Part shown: positions 33,712 through 41,962 of the stretch, in pieces
How positions within the stretch are numbered: position 1 is the first letter of the stretch
Layout: each line of letters starts with the position of its first letter
Assembly: GCF_036347135.1 (NCBI RefSeq)
Contig: NZ_CP108938.1
Coordinates: forward strand, 5,766,001-5,830,000
Direction: 5' to 3'
DNA from: Streptomyces sp. NBC_00775
GTDB lineage: Bacteria > Actinomycetota > Actinomycetes > Streptomycetales > Streptomycetaceae
Length of the DNA stretch: 64,000 nucleotides
Notes under the pieces: model-generated
Database searches by the model: none
What the model saw: only the letters and a program-made list of their open reading frames with translations
What the model was told of the DNA's origin: nothing
Translations under genes and position numbers: made by a program

Positions 33712-34530
33712 CTACCTCTGGGCAGGGCGTACGGCGGCTTCCTGTGCCCCCGCTGTGATCTCGTCGTCGGCCGTGGCGTCGAGGTGCGCCGTCTCGTCCG
33801 CATCATCCGGCTTTGGCTGGGCCGCCTTGGCCTTTGCCTCGTCCGCCGCGCGGTCCACCTTCTCAGGAGTAACGAATCGATAACCGACGTTCCGGACGGT
33901 TCCGATGAGCGACTCGTGCTCGGGTCCGAGCTTCGCGCGCAGCCGTCGTACGTGCACGTCGACCGTCCGCGTACCACCGAAGTAGTCGTAGCCCCAGACC
34001 TCCTGGAGCAGTTGGGCGCGGGTGAAGACGCGGCCCGGGTGCTGCGCGAGGTACTTCAGGAGCTCGAACTCCTTGAAGGTCAGGTCGAGGACCCGGCCCT
34101 TGAGCTTCGCGCTGTACGTCGCCTCGTCCACGGAGAGGTCGCCGTTGCGGATCTCCATGGGGGAGTCGTCGTTGACGATCTGCTGCCGGCCCATGGCCAG
34201 TCGCAGGCGCGCCTCGACCTCCGCCGGGCCGGCGGTGTCGAGCAGCACGTCGTCGATGCCCCAGTCGGCGGTGACGGCCGCGAGGCCGCCCTCCGTCACG
34301 ACGAGGATCAGTGGGCAGCCGGGTCCCGTGGAGCGCAGCAGCTGGCACAGGCTGCGCACCTGGGGGAGATCACGGCGTCCGTCGATCAGGATGACGTCGG
34401 CACCGGGGGTGTCGACGAGAGCGGGTCCTTCCGCCGGGGCCACTCGCACGTTGTGCAGGAGCAGGCCGAGAGCGGGAAGCACCTCCGTCGACGGCTGAAG
34501 GGCATTGGTAAGGAGCAGCAGAGAACTCAT
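33712..34530 (-). CDS. glnR: GlnR, global nitrogen regulator (OmpR-like, atypical)
   Basis: A 272 aa DNA-binding protein that activates and represses nitrogen assimilation genes such as glnA and amtB. The receiver-like N-terminus ([31 protein letters not shown]) lacks the full acidic pocket, in line with GlnR working without a cognate kinase. The C-terminal winged helix is strongly conserved: [40 protein letters not shown] and [12 protein letters not shown]. The last 35 residues are low-complexity Ala/Asp. The start is ATG 34530, after AGGTGGGGC. Position next to a hydrolase and MoaD matches the S. coelicolor order. Confidence 0.95.
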   Translation of the reverse strand: MSSLLLLTNALQPSTEVLPALGLLLHNVRVAPAEGPALVDTPGADVILIDGRRDLPQVRSLCQLLRSTGPGCPLILVVTEGGLAAVTADWGIDDVLLDTAGPAEVEARLRLAMGRQQIVNDDSPMEIRNGDLSVDEATYSAKLKGRVLDLTFKEFELLKYLAQHPGRVFTRAQLLQEVWGYDYFGGTRTVDVHVRRLRAKLGPEHESLIGTVRNVGYRFVTPEKVDRAADEAKAKAAQPKPDDADETAHLDATADDEITAGAQEAAVRPAQR

Positions 34531-34782
34531 CGCGCCCCACCTGCCTGGGTCGTCTTACGTTCGTGCACGGTTCGCTCGCCCATAACGTCTGGTTCCTCCT
34601 CGGTCCCTGCGAGGACGTTTGCGGCACTGCTTTGTACGTGCGGCTCCCGCGCCCCTGGGATCCGCCATGCGATCGACGGCCCGTACACCTGCGGTTTCCC
34701 GCTTCGTATACAACGCTTCCGAAAGCACAAAAGGACCCGGGGGCTACGCTGCCCGAGTCCTCTGCCCAGCAGAATAGCCCAC

Positions 34783-35658
34783 ATGAGCTCAGGTCCGGCA
34801 GGTCAAGTGACGCGATCTTTCAATAGTCCACACCTTGAGACAACGTCGCGCACCTCTTTGCGGAGGTTTCTGCGCACGGTCGACGGGGTGACGATCGATG
34901 CGGCGTACGACCCCGGAACGGGGCCTTCTGGTGACCTGGCGTTCATCGTCGCGCACGGGTTCACGGGCGAACTGGACCGCCCGCATGTGCGCCGCGCGGC
35001 GGGTGTCCTGGCGCGGAATGCGGCGGTGGTCACCTTCTCCTTCCGTGGTCACGGGGGATCCGGCGGCCGCTCCACGGTCGGCGACCGCGAGGTGCACGAT
35101 CTCGCGGCGGCCGTGGCCTGGGCCCGCGAACTGGGGCACACCCGGATCGTCACCGTCGGCTTCTCCATGGGCGGCTCGGTGGTGCTGCGGCACGCCGCGC
35201 TGTACGGCGGCTCGGCGGGGGAGCGCGACGGGGAGCGGGATCAGGAGCACGAGGGGCGCACGGATGCGCGAACGGACGCGGTGGTTTCGGTGAGCGCACC
35301 GGCTCGCTGGTACTACCGGGGCACAGCCCCTATGCGGCGGGTGCACTGGCTGGTAACCCGCCCGGAGGGCCGGTTCGTGGGCCGGTTGGGCCTGCGCACC
35401 CGTATCCACCACCGTGACTGGGACCCGGTTCCGGACTCCCCGGTCGAGTGCGTTCCCCGTATCGCGCCCACCCCGCTCCTCATCGTCCACGGCGACCAGG
35501 ACGGCTACTTCCCCGTCGACCACCCGCGGATGCTGGCCGAGGCGTCCGACGGCCACGCGGAACTCTGGCTGGAGCACGGCATGGGCCACGCCGAGAACGC
35601 CGCCGACGACGAACTGCTCGCCCGCATCGGGGACTGGGCCGTCGCACACGCGGGCTAG
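34783..35658 (+). CDS. Alpha/beta hydrolase
   Basis: A 291 aa enzyme. Motifs: oxyanion strand IVAHGFTGELDRPHV, nucleophile elbow VGFSMGGSVVLRHA (Ser), Asp in IVHGDQDGYFPVDHP, and His in LEHGMGHAENA. A charged insertion (SAGERDGERDQEHEGRTDAR) in the cap region looks specific to this strain. ATG 34783 lies 7 nt after AGAATA, so it is probably leaderless. It is divergent from glnR. Substrate unknown; esterase or lipase-like activity is inferred. Confidence 0.85.
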   Translation: MSSGPAGQVTRSFNSPHLETTSRTSLRRFLRTVDGVTIDAAYDPGTGPSGDLAFIVAHGFTGELDRPHVRRAAGVLARNAAVVTFSFRGHGGSGGRSTVGDREVHDLAAAVAWARELGHTRIVTVGFSMGGSVVLRHAALYGGSAGERDGERDQEHEGRTDARTDAVVSVSAPARWYYRGTAPMRRVHWLVTRPEGRFVGRLGLRTRIHHRDWDPVPDSPVECVPRIAPTPLLIVHGDQDGYFPVDHPRMLAEASDGHAELWLEHGMGHAENAADDELLARIGDWAVAHAG

Positions 35659-35751
35659 CCTGACCCTGACGGTGTTCACAGAAACCGCAGACTTTCGGAT
35701 CCAGTGGATCTGCTGGATGCAGTAGATCCAGATCGCTGATTGAGGAACGAG

Positions 35752-36006
35752 ATGGCAAAGGGCACGGTGCGTTACTGGGCCGCCGCCAAGGCCGCGGCAG
35801 GCGTCCCCGAGGAGCCGTACGACGCGAGCACGCTCGCCGAGGCACTCGACGCGGCCCGCGAGCGACACCCCGGCGAACTCGTCCGCGTCCTGCGGCGATG
35901 CTCGTTCCTCATCGACGGTGACCCCGTGGGGACCCGCGGGCATGAGACGGTACGGCTGGCCGAGGGCGGCACGGTCGAGGTGCTCCCGCCGTTCGCAGGA
36001 GGGTGA
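35752..36006 (+). CDS. MoaD/ThiS-like ubiquitin-fold protein
   Basis: An 84 aa sulfur-carrier type protein: GTVRYWAAAKAAAGVPEEPY, SFLIDGDPVG, and GGTVEVLPPFAGG ending in the essential Gly-Gly that is adenylated and thiocarboxylated. GAGGAAC precedes ATG 35752. It could serve molybdopterin synthesis or another sulfur transfer; the moaE gene is not adjacent, so the pathway is uncertain. The stop overlaps a GTG by which the next gene could start. Confidence 0.85.
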   Translation: MAKGTVRYWAAAKAAAGVPEEPYDASTLAEALDAARERHPGELVRVLRRCSFLIDGDPVGTRGHETVRLAEGGTVEVLPPFAGG

Positions 36007-36014
36007 GCGAGACG

Positions 36015-37232
36015 ATGAGCAACCAGCCGTACGAGCCTCCGTACGAGGGGTACGACCCCTATCAGCAGGCTCAGCAACAGCAGTCGCAGCAACAACAGCA
36101 GCAGCCCGCACAGCAGCCCGAGTGGCAGCAGTACACCCAGCAGTGGGAGGGGCAGACCTGGGAGACCCAGGGGCAGGCGCCCGTGTCCGCCGCGGACACG
36201 GCGTATCTGCCTCCGCAGGGGTACCAGGGGCATCAGGGGCACCAGGGTTACGCGGAGCCGCAGGCGTACGGCGTCACGGCCCAGCCGCTCCCGCAGGAGA
36301 CCGGGGGCCAGGCCGGGGCCCAGGCTGCCGGGGCTCAGGCTGCCGGGGCCCAGGGGTGGGACTACCCGCAGCAGCCGCCGCTGGCTCAGCAGCCAGAGGT
36401 CGTCGCGGCGACCGTCCCCGACGAAAACCCTGACTCCGCCGGCTACGGCCCGCCCACCGTCACCGGCAACCCCCGCGTGACGGACGCCCAGCGCGCCCGC
36501 GCCGAGGGCCGGTCGCCGATCATCGAGCCCGGGATGCAGCCCGCCGCGCTCACCGCGGTGCTCGGGCTGCTGCTGTCCGGTACGGCGGCGATCGGGGAGT
36601 ACGCGCTCGTCGTACCCCTCGTACTGCTCCAGGCCGTCACCGCGGCGGGATGGTTCCGGCTGAACGGGATGTGGCCCGCCCGGCAGGGCATCGCGCTGGC
36701 GTTCCTGGGCGCGGTGACCGCGGACGTCGTGCTGCTCGCGACCGGCCGGGAGAACGCGCCCGCCGCGATCCTCGGCACCCTCGGCGTGTGGGTCCTGCTC
36801 ACCCTCGTCCTGCAACTGCGCAGCCACGCCGACCCGGACACCCGGATGTACGGCCTGATGGCGACCGTCGCCTCGGCGGCGCTGGCGATCATCGCGGCCG
36901 GGCACCTCGCGGCGGAGCCGGACGCCGTCACGGTGGGCGCGGCCGCGGTCGCGGTGGCCGTCCTGGCCCGCGCACTGCCGCTGCCCACGGCGGCCTCCGT
37001 GGGGGTCGCGCTGCTGGCCGCCGCGGGCGCTGGCATCGCGGTCGGCGGGATGACGGACCTGGGCACGCAGGGCGCCTTCCTCGGCCTCGGCGCGGGCGTC
37101 TGCGCGCTGATCGGCCACCGGGTCGCCAGTTACGACTACCCGTCCCGTTTCGTCCACTTCACGGCGGGCGTGGCCCTGCCGCTGGCGGCGGCGGCCCCGG
37201 CGGTGTACCTGCTGGGCCGCGCGCTGGGCTAG
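36015..37232 (+). CDS. Integral membrane protein with Gln-rich N-terminus
   Basis: A 405 aa protein. The first 165 residues are rich in Gln, Tyr and Pro with repeats GYQGHQGHQGY and AGAQAAGAQAAGAQ. About eight hydrophobic helices follow (ALTAVLGLLLSGTAAIGEYA, LVVPLVLLQAVTAAGWF, VLARALPLPTAASVGVALLA, LPLAAAAPAVYLLGRALG). AGGAGG lies 12 nt before ATG 36015; GTG 36003, overlapping the MoaD stop, is the alternative. Probably an operon with the MoaD-like gene. No known family motif. Confidence 0.78.
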   Translation: MSNQPYEPPYEGYDPYQQAQQQQSQQQQQQPAQQPEWQQYTQQWEGQTWETQGQAPVSAADTAYLPPQGYQGHQGHQGYAEPQAYGVTAQPLPQETGGQAGAQAAGAQAAGAQGWDYPQQPPLAQQPEVVAATVPDENPDSAGYGPPTVTGNPRVTDAQRARAEGRSPIIEPGMQPAALTAVLGLLLSGTAAIGEYALVVPLVLLQAVTAAGWFRLNGMWPARQGIALAFLGAVTADVVLLATGRENAPAAILGTLGVWVLLTLVLQLRSHADPDTRMYGLMATVASAALAIIAAGHLAAEPDAVTVGAAAVAVAVLARALPLPTAASVGVALLAAAGAGIAVGGMTDLGTQGAFLGLGAGVCALIGHRVASYDYPSRFVHFTAGVALPLAAAAPAVYLLGRALG

Positions 37233-37302
37233 AAGTCCCACTTCAGCCGCTCTCCGGCCGCTCTCCGACGTCTCTCCGATCGTCACAGCTGATCGACAAC
37301 TG

Positions 37303-37337
37303 CCCCGAAGGGCCCCCGAACCGGGGGCCCTTCGGGG
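37303..37337 (+). terminator. Strong intrinsic-type terminator
   Basis: Perfect 16-bp arms (CCCCGAAGGGCCCCCG and complement) with a 3-nt loop, about 70 nt after the membrane-protein stop. It ends with GGTTA, so no long U-tract. Confidence 0.88.
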
Positions 37338-37403
37338 TTAGGCTCGCTCGACGGCCACTCGGTCGTCGAGACCGGGCCGGCCTAGGTGGGGGAAACACCG
37401 AGC

Positions 37404-38147
37404 ATGCGCGCACTGCGAATAATCCTGATCCTTGTCGTCGTTCTCGGGGGCCTGTTCGTGATCGCGGACCGGGTGGCGGTCGGGTTCGCGGAGGACAAGG
37501 CGGCGGACAAGATCAAGACCACCGAGGGCCTGGCCAGCACCCCCGACGTGTCCATCGAGGGCTTCCCCTTCCTCACCCAGGTCGTCGGCGGTGAGCTCGA
37601 CGACGTCAAGATCGGCATCAAGGACTACGAGGCGTCGACGGGCGGCACGAACGCCGCCGCCGGCACGATCCGCATCGACGACCTCAACGCCGAGATGCAC
37701 GGCGTGGACTTCAACAGCGACTACAGCTCCGCCACCGCCAACAGCGCCACCGGCACCGCGTCCATCACCTACGCCGAGCTCCTCAAGGCCGCCAAGGCCG
37801 AGCCCACGCAGGTCGCCTCCGGCGTCACCGCCCAGGTCATCGGCCTCTCCGACGGCGGCAACGGCAAGATCAAGGTCACGGTCGAGGCGACCGTCCTCGG
37901 CACCAAGCTGCCCCAGCCGGTGTCCGTGCTCAGCTCCGTCAGCGTCTCGGGCGACACCGTGAAGGTGCACGCGGACTCCCTGCCCAAGCTGGGCGTCGAG
38001 CTCGCCGAGGGCCGGATCCGCGCGATCACCGACTTCTCGCAGAAGATCGACGAACTCCCCGGCGGCATCAAGCTCGACAAGGTCGAGGCGGCGAAGACCG
38101 GCGTGGACATCTCGGTGAAGGGTTCGGACGTCAAGCTGGTCGGGTAG
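37404..38147 (+). CDS. DUF2993 membrane-anchored protein
   Basis: A 247 aa protein with an N-terminal anchor (ALRIILILVVVLGGLFVIAD) and an exported lipid-binding-like domain: DVSIEGFPFLTQVVGGELDD is the family landmark, then IDDLNAEMHGVDF and LPGGIKLDKVEAAKTGVDIS. The TULIP-like fold suggested for the family would bind a hydrophobic ligand; no experiment is implied. ATG 37404 follows GGGGGAAACACC. It is a single gene between two hairpins. Confidence 0.83.
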   Translation: MRALRIILILVVVLGGLFVIADRVAVGFAEDKAADKIKTTEGLASTPDVSIEGFPFLTQVVGGELDDVKIGIKDYEASTGGTNAAAGTIRIDDLNAEMHGVDFNSDYSSATANSATGTASITYAELLKAAKAEPTQVASGVTAQVIGLSDGGNGKIKVTVEATVLGTKLPQPVSVLSSVSVSGDTVKVHADSLPKLGVELAEGRIRAITDFSQKIDELPGGIKLDKVEAAKTGVDISVKGSDVKLVG

Positions 38148-38162
38148 GAGGGCCTGACGAAA

Positions 38163-38193
38163 GGCCTTCGGTAGGCGCGCCTGCCGAAAGGCC
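38163..38193 (+). terminator. Hairpin terminator after the DUF2993 gene, in a repetitive stretch
   Basis: GGCCTTCGGTAGGCG pairs with CGCCTGCCGAAAGGCC with one mismatch and one bulge. The following 60 nt repeat the same words (CGAAAGGCCT, CCGAAGGGTCT) several times, giving alternative hairpins. Confidence 0.7.
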
Positions 38194-38393
38194 TGCCGAA
38201 GGGTCTACGAAAGGCCTACCGAAGGGTCTGCGCAGGGGCCCGCTCGTCCGAGGGGCGAGACGGCCCCGTCCGTACAGCAGATGAGCTGCCGATGTGATGA
38301 CGGATACAGGGCCCTGGAATCCCGGCGGACACGGCCCTGCCCCCCTCCTCGTCCCACATTGCGGACGATCGTGTCTCAAAATATGACACACCG

Positions 38394-38423
38394 GTGACAT
38401 GGCTGCCTGTGCGTCCCTACGAT
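38394..38423 (+). promoter_or_regulatory. Promoter of the leader peptide and sulfurtransferase operon
   Basis: GTGACA (38394-38399) and TACGAT (38418-38423) are 18 nt apart, and the leader ATG lies 7 nt after the -10, so the mRNA should be leaderless. An upstream TGTC-N9-GACA symmetry (about 38374) could be an operator. Confidence 0.6.
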
Positions 38424-38430
38424 CGGACGC

Positions 38431-38511
38431 ATGAAGCGACAGGCGGATCTCACGAAGCGGCGGGCAGTAGACCTGTGCCGCGTCGCCGCCATGCTCTGTC
38501 GCACCTTCTGA
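38431..38511 (+). CDS. Cys-containing leader peptide of the sulfur operon
   Basis: A 26 aa ORF: MKRQADLTKRRAVDLCRVAA then MLCRTF. The VDLCRVxxxLCR pattern is that of the actinobacterial 'putative leader peptide' family found before sulfur-assimilation genes; in mycobacteria, ribosome stalling at such Cys codons is reported to couple cysteine supply to downstream expression. Here it is followed by 143 nt and then the thiosulfate sulfurtransferase gene. It starts at the inferred transcription start, and both Cys codons (TGC/TGC or TGT) lie in the second half, suited to attenuation. Confidence 0.8.
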   Translation: MKRQADLTKRRAVDLCRVAAMLCRTF

Positions 38512-38654
38512 GCGGAAGCGTTCGTCCTTCCGCGAGCCGGGCCCTTCGACCTCTCTTGTCGGGGCCACCCCCGCGCCGCCCCGCCGCCTCAGGCGTGCCG
38601 CGCACCCCTCTCCAACGCACCACCCCGCCGCAACTGCCCCGGAGGAGAACGAGC

Positions 38655-39494
38655 ATGAGCCGCAGCGACGTCCTGGTAGACGCCGACTGGGTCCAGGACC
38701 ACCTGGACGACCCGAGCGTGGCCATCGTCGAGGTCGACGAGGACACGTCCGCGTACGAGAAGAACCACATCAAGAACGCGATCCGGATCGACTGGACCAA
38801 GGACCTCCAGGACCCGGTCCGCCGTGACTTCATCGACCAGGAGGGCTTCGAGAAGCTCCTGTCGTCGAAGGGCATCGGCAACGACACCCTCGTCGTCCTC
38901 TACGGCGGCAACAACAACTGGTTCGCGTCGTACGCCTACTGGTACTTCAAGCTCTACGGCCACGAGAACGTGAAGCTTCTCGACGGCGGCCGCAAGAAGT
39001 GGGAGCTCGACTCCCGCGACCTGGTCGCCGAGGTTCCCAACCGCGCCTCGACCGACTACAAGGCCAAGGCCCAGAACACCTCGATCCGCGCCTTCCGTGA
39101 CGACGTCGTCGCCGCGATCGGTTCGCAGAACCTGGTCGACGTCCGCTCGCCCGACGAGTTCAGCGGCAAGCTGCTCGCGCCGGCCCACCTGCCGCAGGAG
39201 CAGTCGCAGCGTCCGGGCCACGTCCCGTCCGCGCGCAACATCCCGTGGTCGAAGAACGCCAACGACGACGGCACCTTCAAGTCGGACGACGAGCTCAAGG
39301 AGCTCTACGCCGACGAGCAGGTCGACCTCGCCAAGGACACGATCGCGTACTGCCGCATCGGTGAGCGTTCCGCGCTCACCTGGTTCGTGCTGCACGAGCT
39401 GCTCGGTGTCGAGAACGTCAAGAACTACGACGGCTCCTGGACCGAGTACGGCTCCCTCGTCGGCGTGCCGATCGAGCTCGGCGCCAACAAGTAA
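38655..39494 (+). CDS. cysA: Thiosulfate sulfurtransferase (rhodanese, two-domain)
   Basis: A 279 aa enzyme that moves sulfane sulfur from thiosulfate to an acceptor. Two rhodanese domains: an inactive N-terminal one (AIVEVDEDTSAYEKNHIKNA, VVLYGGNNNWFASYAYWYF) and an active C-terminal one (LVDVRSPDEFSGK, GHVPSARNIPW) with the catalytic loop AYCRIGERSALTWF (Cys). GGAGGAGAAC precedes ATG 38655. The leader peptide upstream and the DUF1416 gene downstream are its usual partners. Symbol follows actinobacterial usage for sulfurtransferase CysA. Confidence 0.92.
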   Translation: MSRSDVLVDADWVQDHLDDPSVAIVEVDEDTSAYEKNHIKNAIRIDWTKDLQDPVRRDFIDQEGFEKLLSSKGIGNDTLVVLYGGNNNWFASYAYWYFKLYGHENVKLLDGGRKKWELDSRDLVAEVPNRASTDYKAKAQNTSIRAFRDDVVAAIGSQNLVDVRSPDEFSGKLLAPAHLPQEQSQRPGHVPSARNIPWSKNANDDGTFKSDDELKELYADEQVDLAKDTIAYCRIGERSALTWFVLHELLGVENVKNYDGSWTEYGSLVGVPIELGANK

Positions 39495-39538
39495 CCCGGC
39501 TAAGCAACCCTCAAGGCCTGAAGGAACGGAATCGAAAT

Positions 39539-39826
39539 ATGTGTGGAGCGAAGGCCGGCGGCCCCGACGCCTCGACGATCAAGCCCGGTGAGACCACGAT
39601 CCAGGGCCAGGTGACCCGCGACGGCGAGCCGGTGACGGGCTACGTCCGTCTCCTGGACTCGACCGGCGAGTTCACCGCCGAGGTCCCGACCTCGGCCACC
39701 GGACAGTTCCGCTTCTACGCGGCCGAGGGCACGTGGACCGTACGGGCCCTGGTGCCCGGCGGCACCGCCGACCGCACGGTCGTCGCCCAGACGGGCGGCC
39801 TCGCCGAGGTCGCGATCGCCGTCTGA
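39539..39826 (+). CDS. DUF1416 protein of the sulfurtransferase operon
   Basis: A 95 aa protein: MCGAKAGGPDASTIKPGET, then an Ig-like or transthyretin-like beta domain (IQGQVTRDGEPVTGYVRLLD, AEGTWTVRALVPGG). The N-terminal MCGA Cys is a family hallmark and could carry sulfur. It follows the sulfurtransferase by 44 nt with AAGGAACGG upstream. Always found with that enzyme in actinobacteria, as far as I know, but its role is undefined. Confidence 0.88.
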   Translation: MCGAKAGGPDASTIKPGETTIQGQVTRDGEPVTGYVRLLDSTGEFTAEVPTSATGQFRFYAAEGTWTVRALVPGGTADRTVVAQTGGLAEVAIAV

Positions 39827-39864
39827 GACACCGGCCGCCGTCCCTGACGGCAGTCACCTGAACG

Positions 39865-39924
39865 GCCGAAGGGCCGCACCCCCGGGGGTTGGACGCTTAC
39901 CGGATCGGGGTGCGGTCCTTCGGC
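39865..39924 (+). terminator. Terminator of the sulfurtransferase operon
   Basis: GCCGAAGGGCCGCACCCC (39865-39882) pairs with GGGGTGCGGTCCTTCGGC (39907-39924), one mismatch in 18, with a 24-nt loop. Confidence 0.8.
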
Positions 39925-39993
39925 TGTTCCGGCCGCTCACCGGACCGCTCCCACCCCTGCGCCGGACGGCCTTCCGGGGCCTACGCTGGACGT

Positions 39994-40254
39994 ATGTACG
40001 CGCGACGGCGCCATGTGTACTTCGCCATGATGGGGACGTGCATCGGACTCTTCGTCCTGGCCTGGGGAGTCGTACGGCTGTGGTCGATGCCCGTGGCCGT
40101 GGGGATGTGTGTGGTGGCGATGGTGATTCCGCCGCTGGCCGCGATGGTGGCCAACCGGCGGGGGCCCGAGGATCGCTGGTGGGACGATCCGTCCGGGGAT
40201 CCCAAGTCCGACGAGTGGTGGGACGAGCTGGACGGGAAGAAGCGGCGGCCGTAG
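39994..40254 (+). CDS. DUF3099 small membrane protein
   Basis: An 86 aa protein with two helices (VYFAMMGTCIGLFVLAWGVV and MPVAVGMCVVAMVIPPLAAM) and an acidic, Trp-rich tail (EDRWWDDPSGDPKSDEWWDE). TACGCT lies 6 nt before ATG 39994, so the mRNA is likely leaderless. A VOC-family gene follows 20 nt after. Function unknown. Confidence 0.85.
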   Translation: MYARRRHVYFAMMGTCIGLFVLAWGVVRLWSMPVAVGMCVVAMVIPPLAAMVANRRGPEDRWWDDPSGDPKSDEWWDELDGKKRRP

Positions 40255-40274
40255 CAGGCGGCGGAAGGACGTTC

Positions 40275-40679
40275 ATGTCGCGTACGAGACTGTCCACCGT
40301 GGTGTTCGACGCTCCGGACGCCCATGAACTGGCCGACTTCTACATGCGGTTGCTCGGGTACGTGCTGCGCGCCGAGGAGCCGGACTGGGTGCTCATCGGC
40401 CCGCCGTTCGAAGGCACCGCGCTCGCCTTCGAGACCGAGCCGCTCTACACGCCGCCCGTATGGCCCGCGGGGCCCGGCGACCAGCGGATGATGCTGCACC
40501 TCGACATCGAGGTCGACGACCTGGCCCAGGAGACGGACCGTGCCCTCGCCGAGGGGGCGAAGCTCGCCGACCACCAGCCCCAAGAGGACGTACGGGTCTT
40601 CTTCGACCCGGCCGGGCACCCCTTCTGCCTCTGGGTGCACACCCGTCAATCGCGGCGGAAGCGCCGGACGCCTCAGTAG
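40275..40679 (+). CDS. VOC-family (glyoxalase-like) protein
   Basis: A 134 aa protein with two beta-alpha-beta modules: LSTVVFDAPDAHELADFYMR at the front and MMLHLDIEVDDLAQETDRAL, VRVFFDPAGHPFCLWVH at the back. These are the usual places for metal ligands; His in MLHLD and Glu-equivalent positions are partly kept. It may act on or bind a small molecule; no specific substrate can be read. GGAAGGACG precedes ATG 40275. Its 3' end overlaps the convergent DsrE-like gene by 7 nt. Confidence 0.83.
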   Translation: MSRTRLSTVVFDAPDAHELADFYMRLLGYVLRAEEPDWVLIGPPFEGTALAFETEPLYTPPVWPAGPGDQRMMLHLDIEVDDLAQETDRALAEGAKLADHQPQEDVRVFFDPAGHPFCLWVHTRQSRRKRRTPQ

Positions 40680-41035
40680 ACCAGCGCCTGCGTCCCGTCC
40701 GCCATCGCCTCCTGCACGAACACCTGCGCCCCCGCGATGCGTACGCCCTCGATGACGTCCTTCTCCGTGATCTCGCGGCGGGCCGCGCACTGCGTGCACA
40801 GGGTGAGGGACCCGGCCGCCAGGATCGAGTCGATCAGGTCGGGCAGCGGCGCCGCGTGCGGAAGCTCGAACTCGGCGGCGCGGCCCGGCAGCGCGAACCA
40901 CGAGGACTCGCCGGTCAGCCAGAGGGAGACCTCAACACCACTGGCCACGGCCACCGCCGCGACGGTGAACGCCTGTGAGCAGCGCTCCGGGGCATCGGCC
41001 CCCGCCGTCACCTTGATCACGAGCTTCTTCGCCAT
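40673..41035 (-). CDS. DsrE/DsrF-like protein
   Basis: A 120 aa protein: KKLVIKVTAGADAPERCSQA, VAVASGVEVSLWLTGES, and a CTQC motif in AAGSLTLCTQCAARREITEK. The sulfur-relay DsrE fold often uses a conserved Cys to carry sulfur, and CxxC here fits. ATG 41035 is used; the longer start at 41131 lacks support. Its position near the sulfurtransferase operon is suggestive, yet it is on the opposite strand with its own promoter. Confidence 0.83.
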   Translation of the reverse strand: MAKKLVIKVTAGADAPERCSQAFTVAAVAVASGVEVSLWLTGESSWFALPGRAAEFELPHAAPLPDLIDSILAAGSLTLCTQCAARREITEKDVIEGVRIAGAQVFVQEAMADGTQALVY

Positions 41036-41149
41036 GCCCGAATGGTAGTCCGAATCGTAATCAACTCCCGTGCAACCCCATGCATTGGCCATGGGTCTCC
41101 TGTGCGCGCGGATACGGAATCCTCGCTTCACGTTCTGTGGGGGGACGTC

Positions 41150-41962
41150 TTGGAAGTAACTGAAGGCCCCGAAGTGCCTGAAAGACCTGTCGTGCCTGAA
41201 GATGTACCGGTTGTTGATTCCGGTACGACTTCTGGTGAACCGGACCCGGCCGGCCCGGCCGCGCCGCGCGCCCGCCGACGCGGTCGTACGACCCTGTTGA
41301 TCGCCACCGCCGCCGTGCTCGGGCTCGTCGCCGGTACCTGCGCCGGTTATCTGGTCCAGGCCGACCGCAAGCCCACCAGGCTGCCCTCGCTGTCCCAGCC
41401 CGTGGTCGCACAGGCCAAGGGCGCGGGCCCCGAGCCGCTGTCCGCCGCCCAGGACTACCGGGTGAAGACGGACGGCGACCTGCGCAAGCTGCTGATCAAG
41501 CGGCCGAAGGGAGCGCAGAACCTCAGCTCATTGCAGGGCGAGAACAGCTGGCTGGACATCGGCGACTACGCGGACCAGCTCAAACACTCGGACGAGATGT
41601 TCAGAGAGCTCCTCGGCGCCGAGTTCCGTCGCGCGGCCGGCACCGAGTGGGGCGTCGGCAACACGTACACCGTCGAGATCCGGCTCGTGCAGTACCGCCA
41701 GGAGGAGGGCCTCGGAGCCGCTGACCGGGCCGGCTACTGGAACGTCGAGGACACCCGCGGCTGGCCCATTCCCGGCACCGGCGACGGCATGGCGTATGTG
41801 AGCACCAAGCCCGAGACGAAGCCCGGCTATCTGCCGCTGTACAAGGCGCAGGCGGCTGCCTGGCGCGGTGACATCGCCATGGAGATCTGGATCTACGACA
41901 CCAAGCCGATCCCCAAGTCGAAGATCATGGACCTGGCCAAGCGGCAGATGGAGCGGCTGTGA
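41150..41962 (+). CDS. Membrane-anchored protein, first of three paralogues
   Basis: A 270 aa protein. A cytoplasmic acidic/Pro region is followed by one membrane helix (TTLLIATAAVLGLVAGTCAG) and an extracellular domain of about 185 residues: LRKLLIKRPKGAQNLSSLQG, NSWLDIGDYADQ and TVEIRLVQYRQEEG. TTG 41150 after GGGGGGACG is chosen; ATG/GTG starts further up lack a ribosome site. It overlaps the second paralogue by 4 nt. Shares layout and the PKGA...GE(N/D)(S/G)W pattern with the third. Function unknown. Confidence 0.75.
   Translation: MEVTEGPEVPERPVVPEDVPVVDSGTTSGEPDPAGPAAPRARRRGRTTLLIATAAVLGLVAGTCAGYLVQADRKPTRLPSLSQPVVAQAKGAGPEPLSAAQDYRVKTDGDLRKLLIKRPKGAQNLSSLQGENSWLDIGDYADQLKHSDEMFRELLGAEFRRAAGTEWGVGNTYTVEIRLVQYRQEEGLGAADRAGYWNVEDTRGWPIPGTGDGMAYVSTKPETKPGYLPLYKAQAAAWRGDIAMEIWIYDTKPIPKSKIMDLAKRQMERL

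Noticed and set aside
35703..35737. GGATC-rich inverted repeat before the MoaD-like gene
   Set aside because: Only about 6 bp of pairing and no terminator features.
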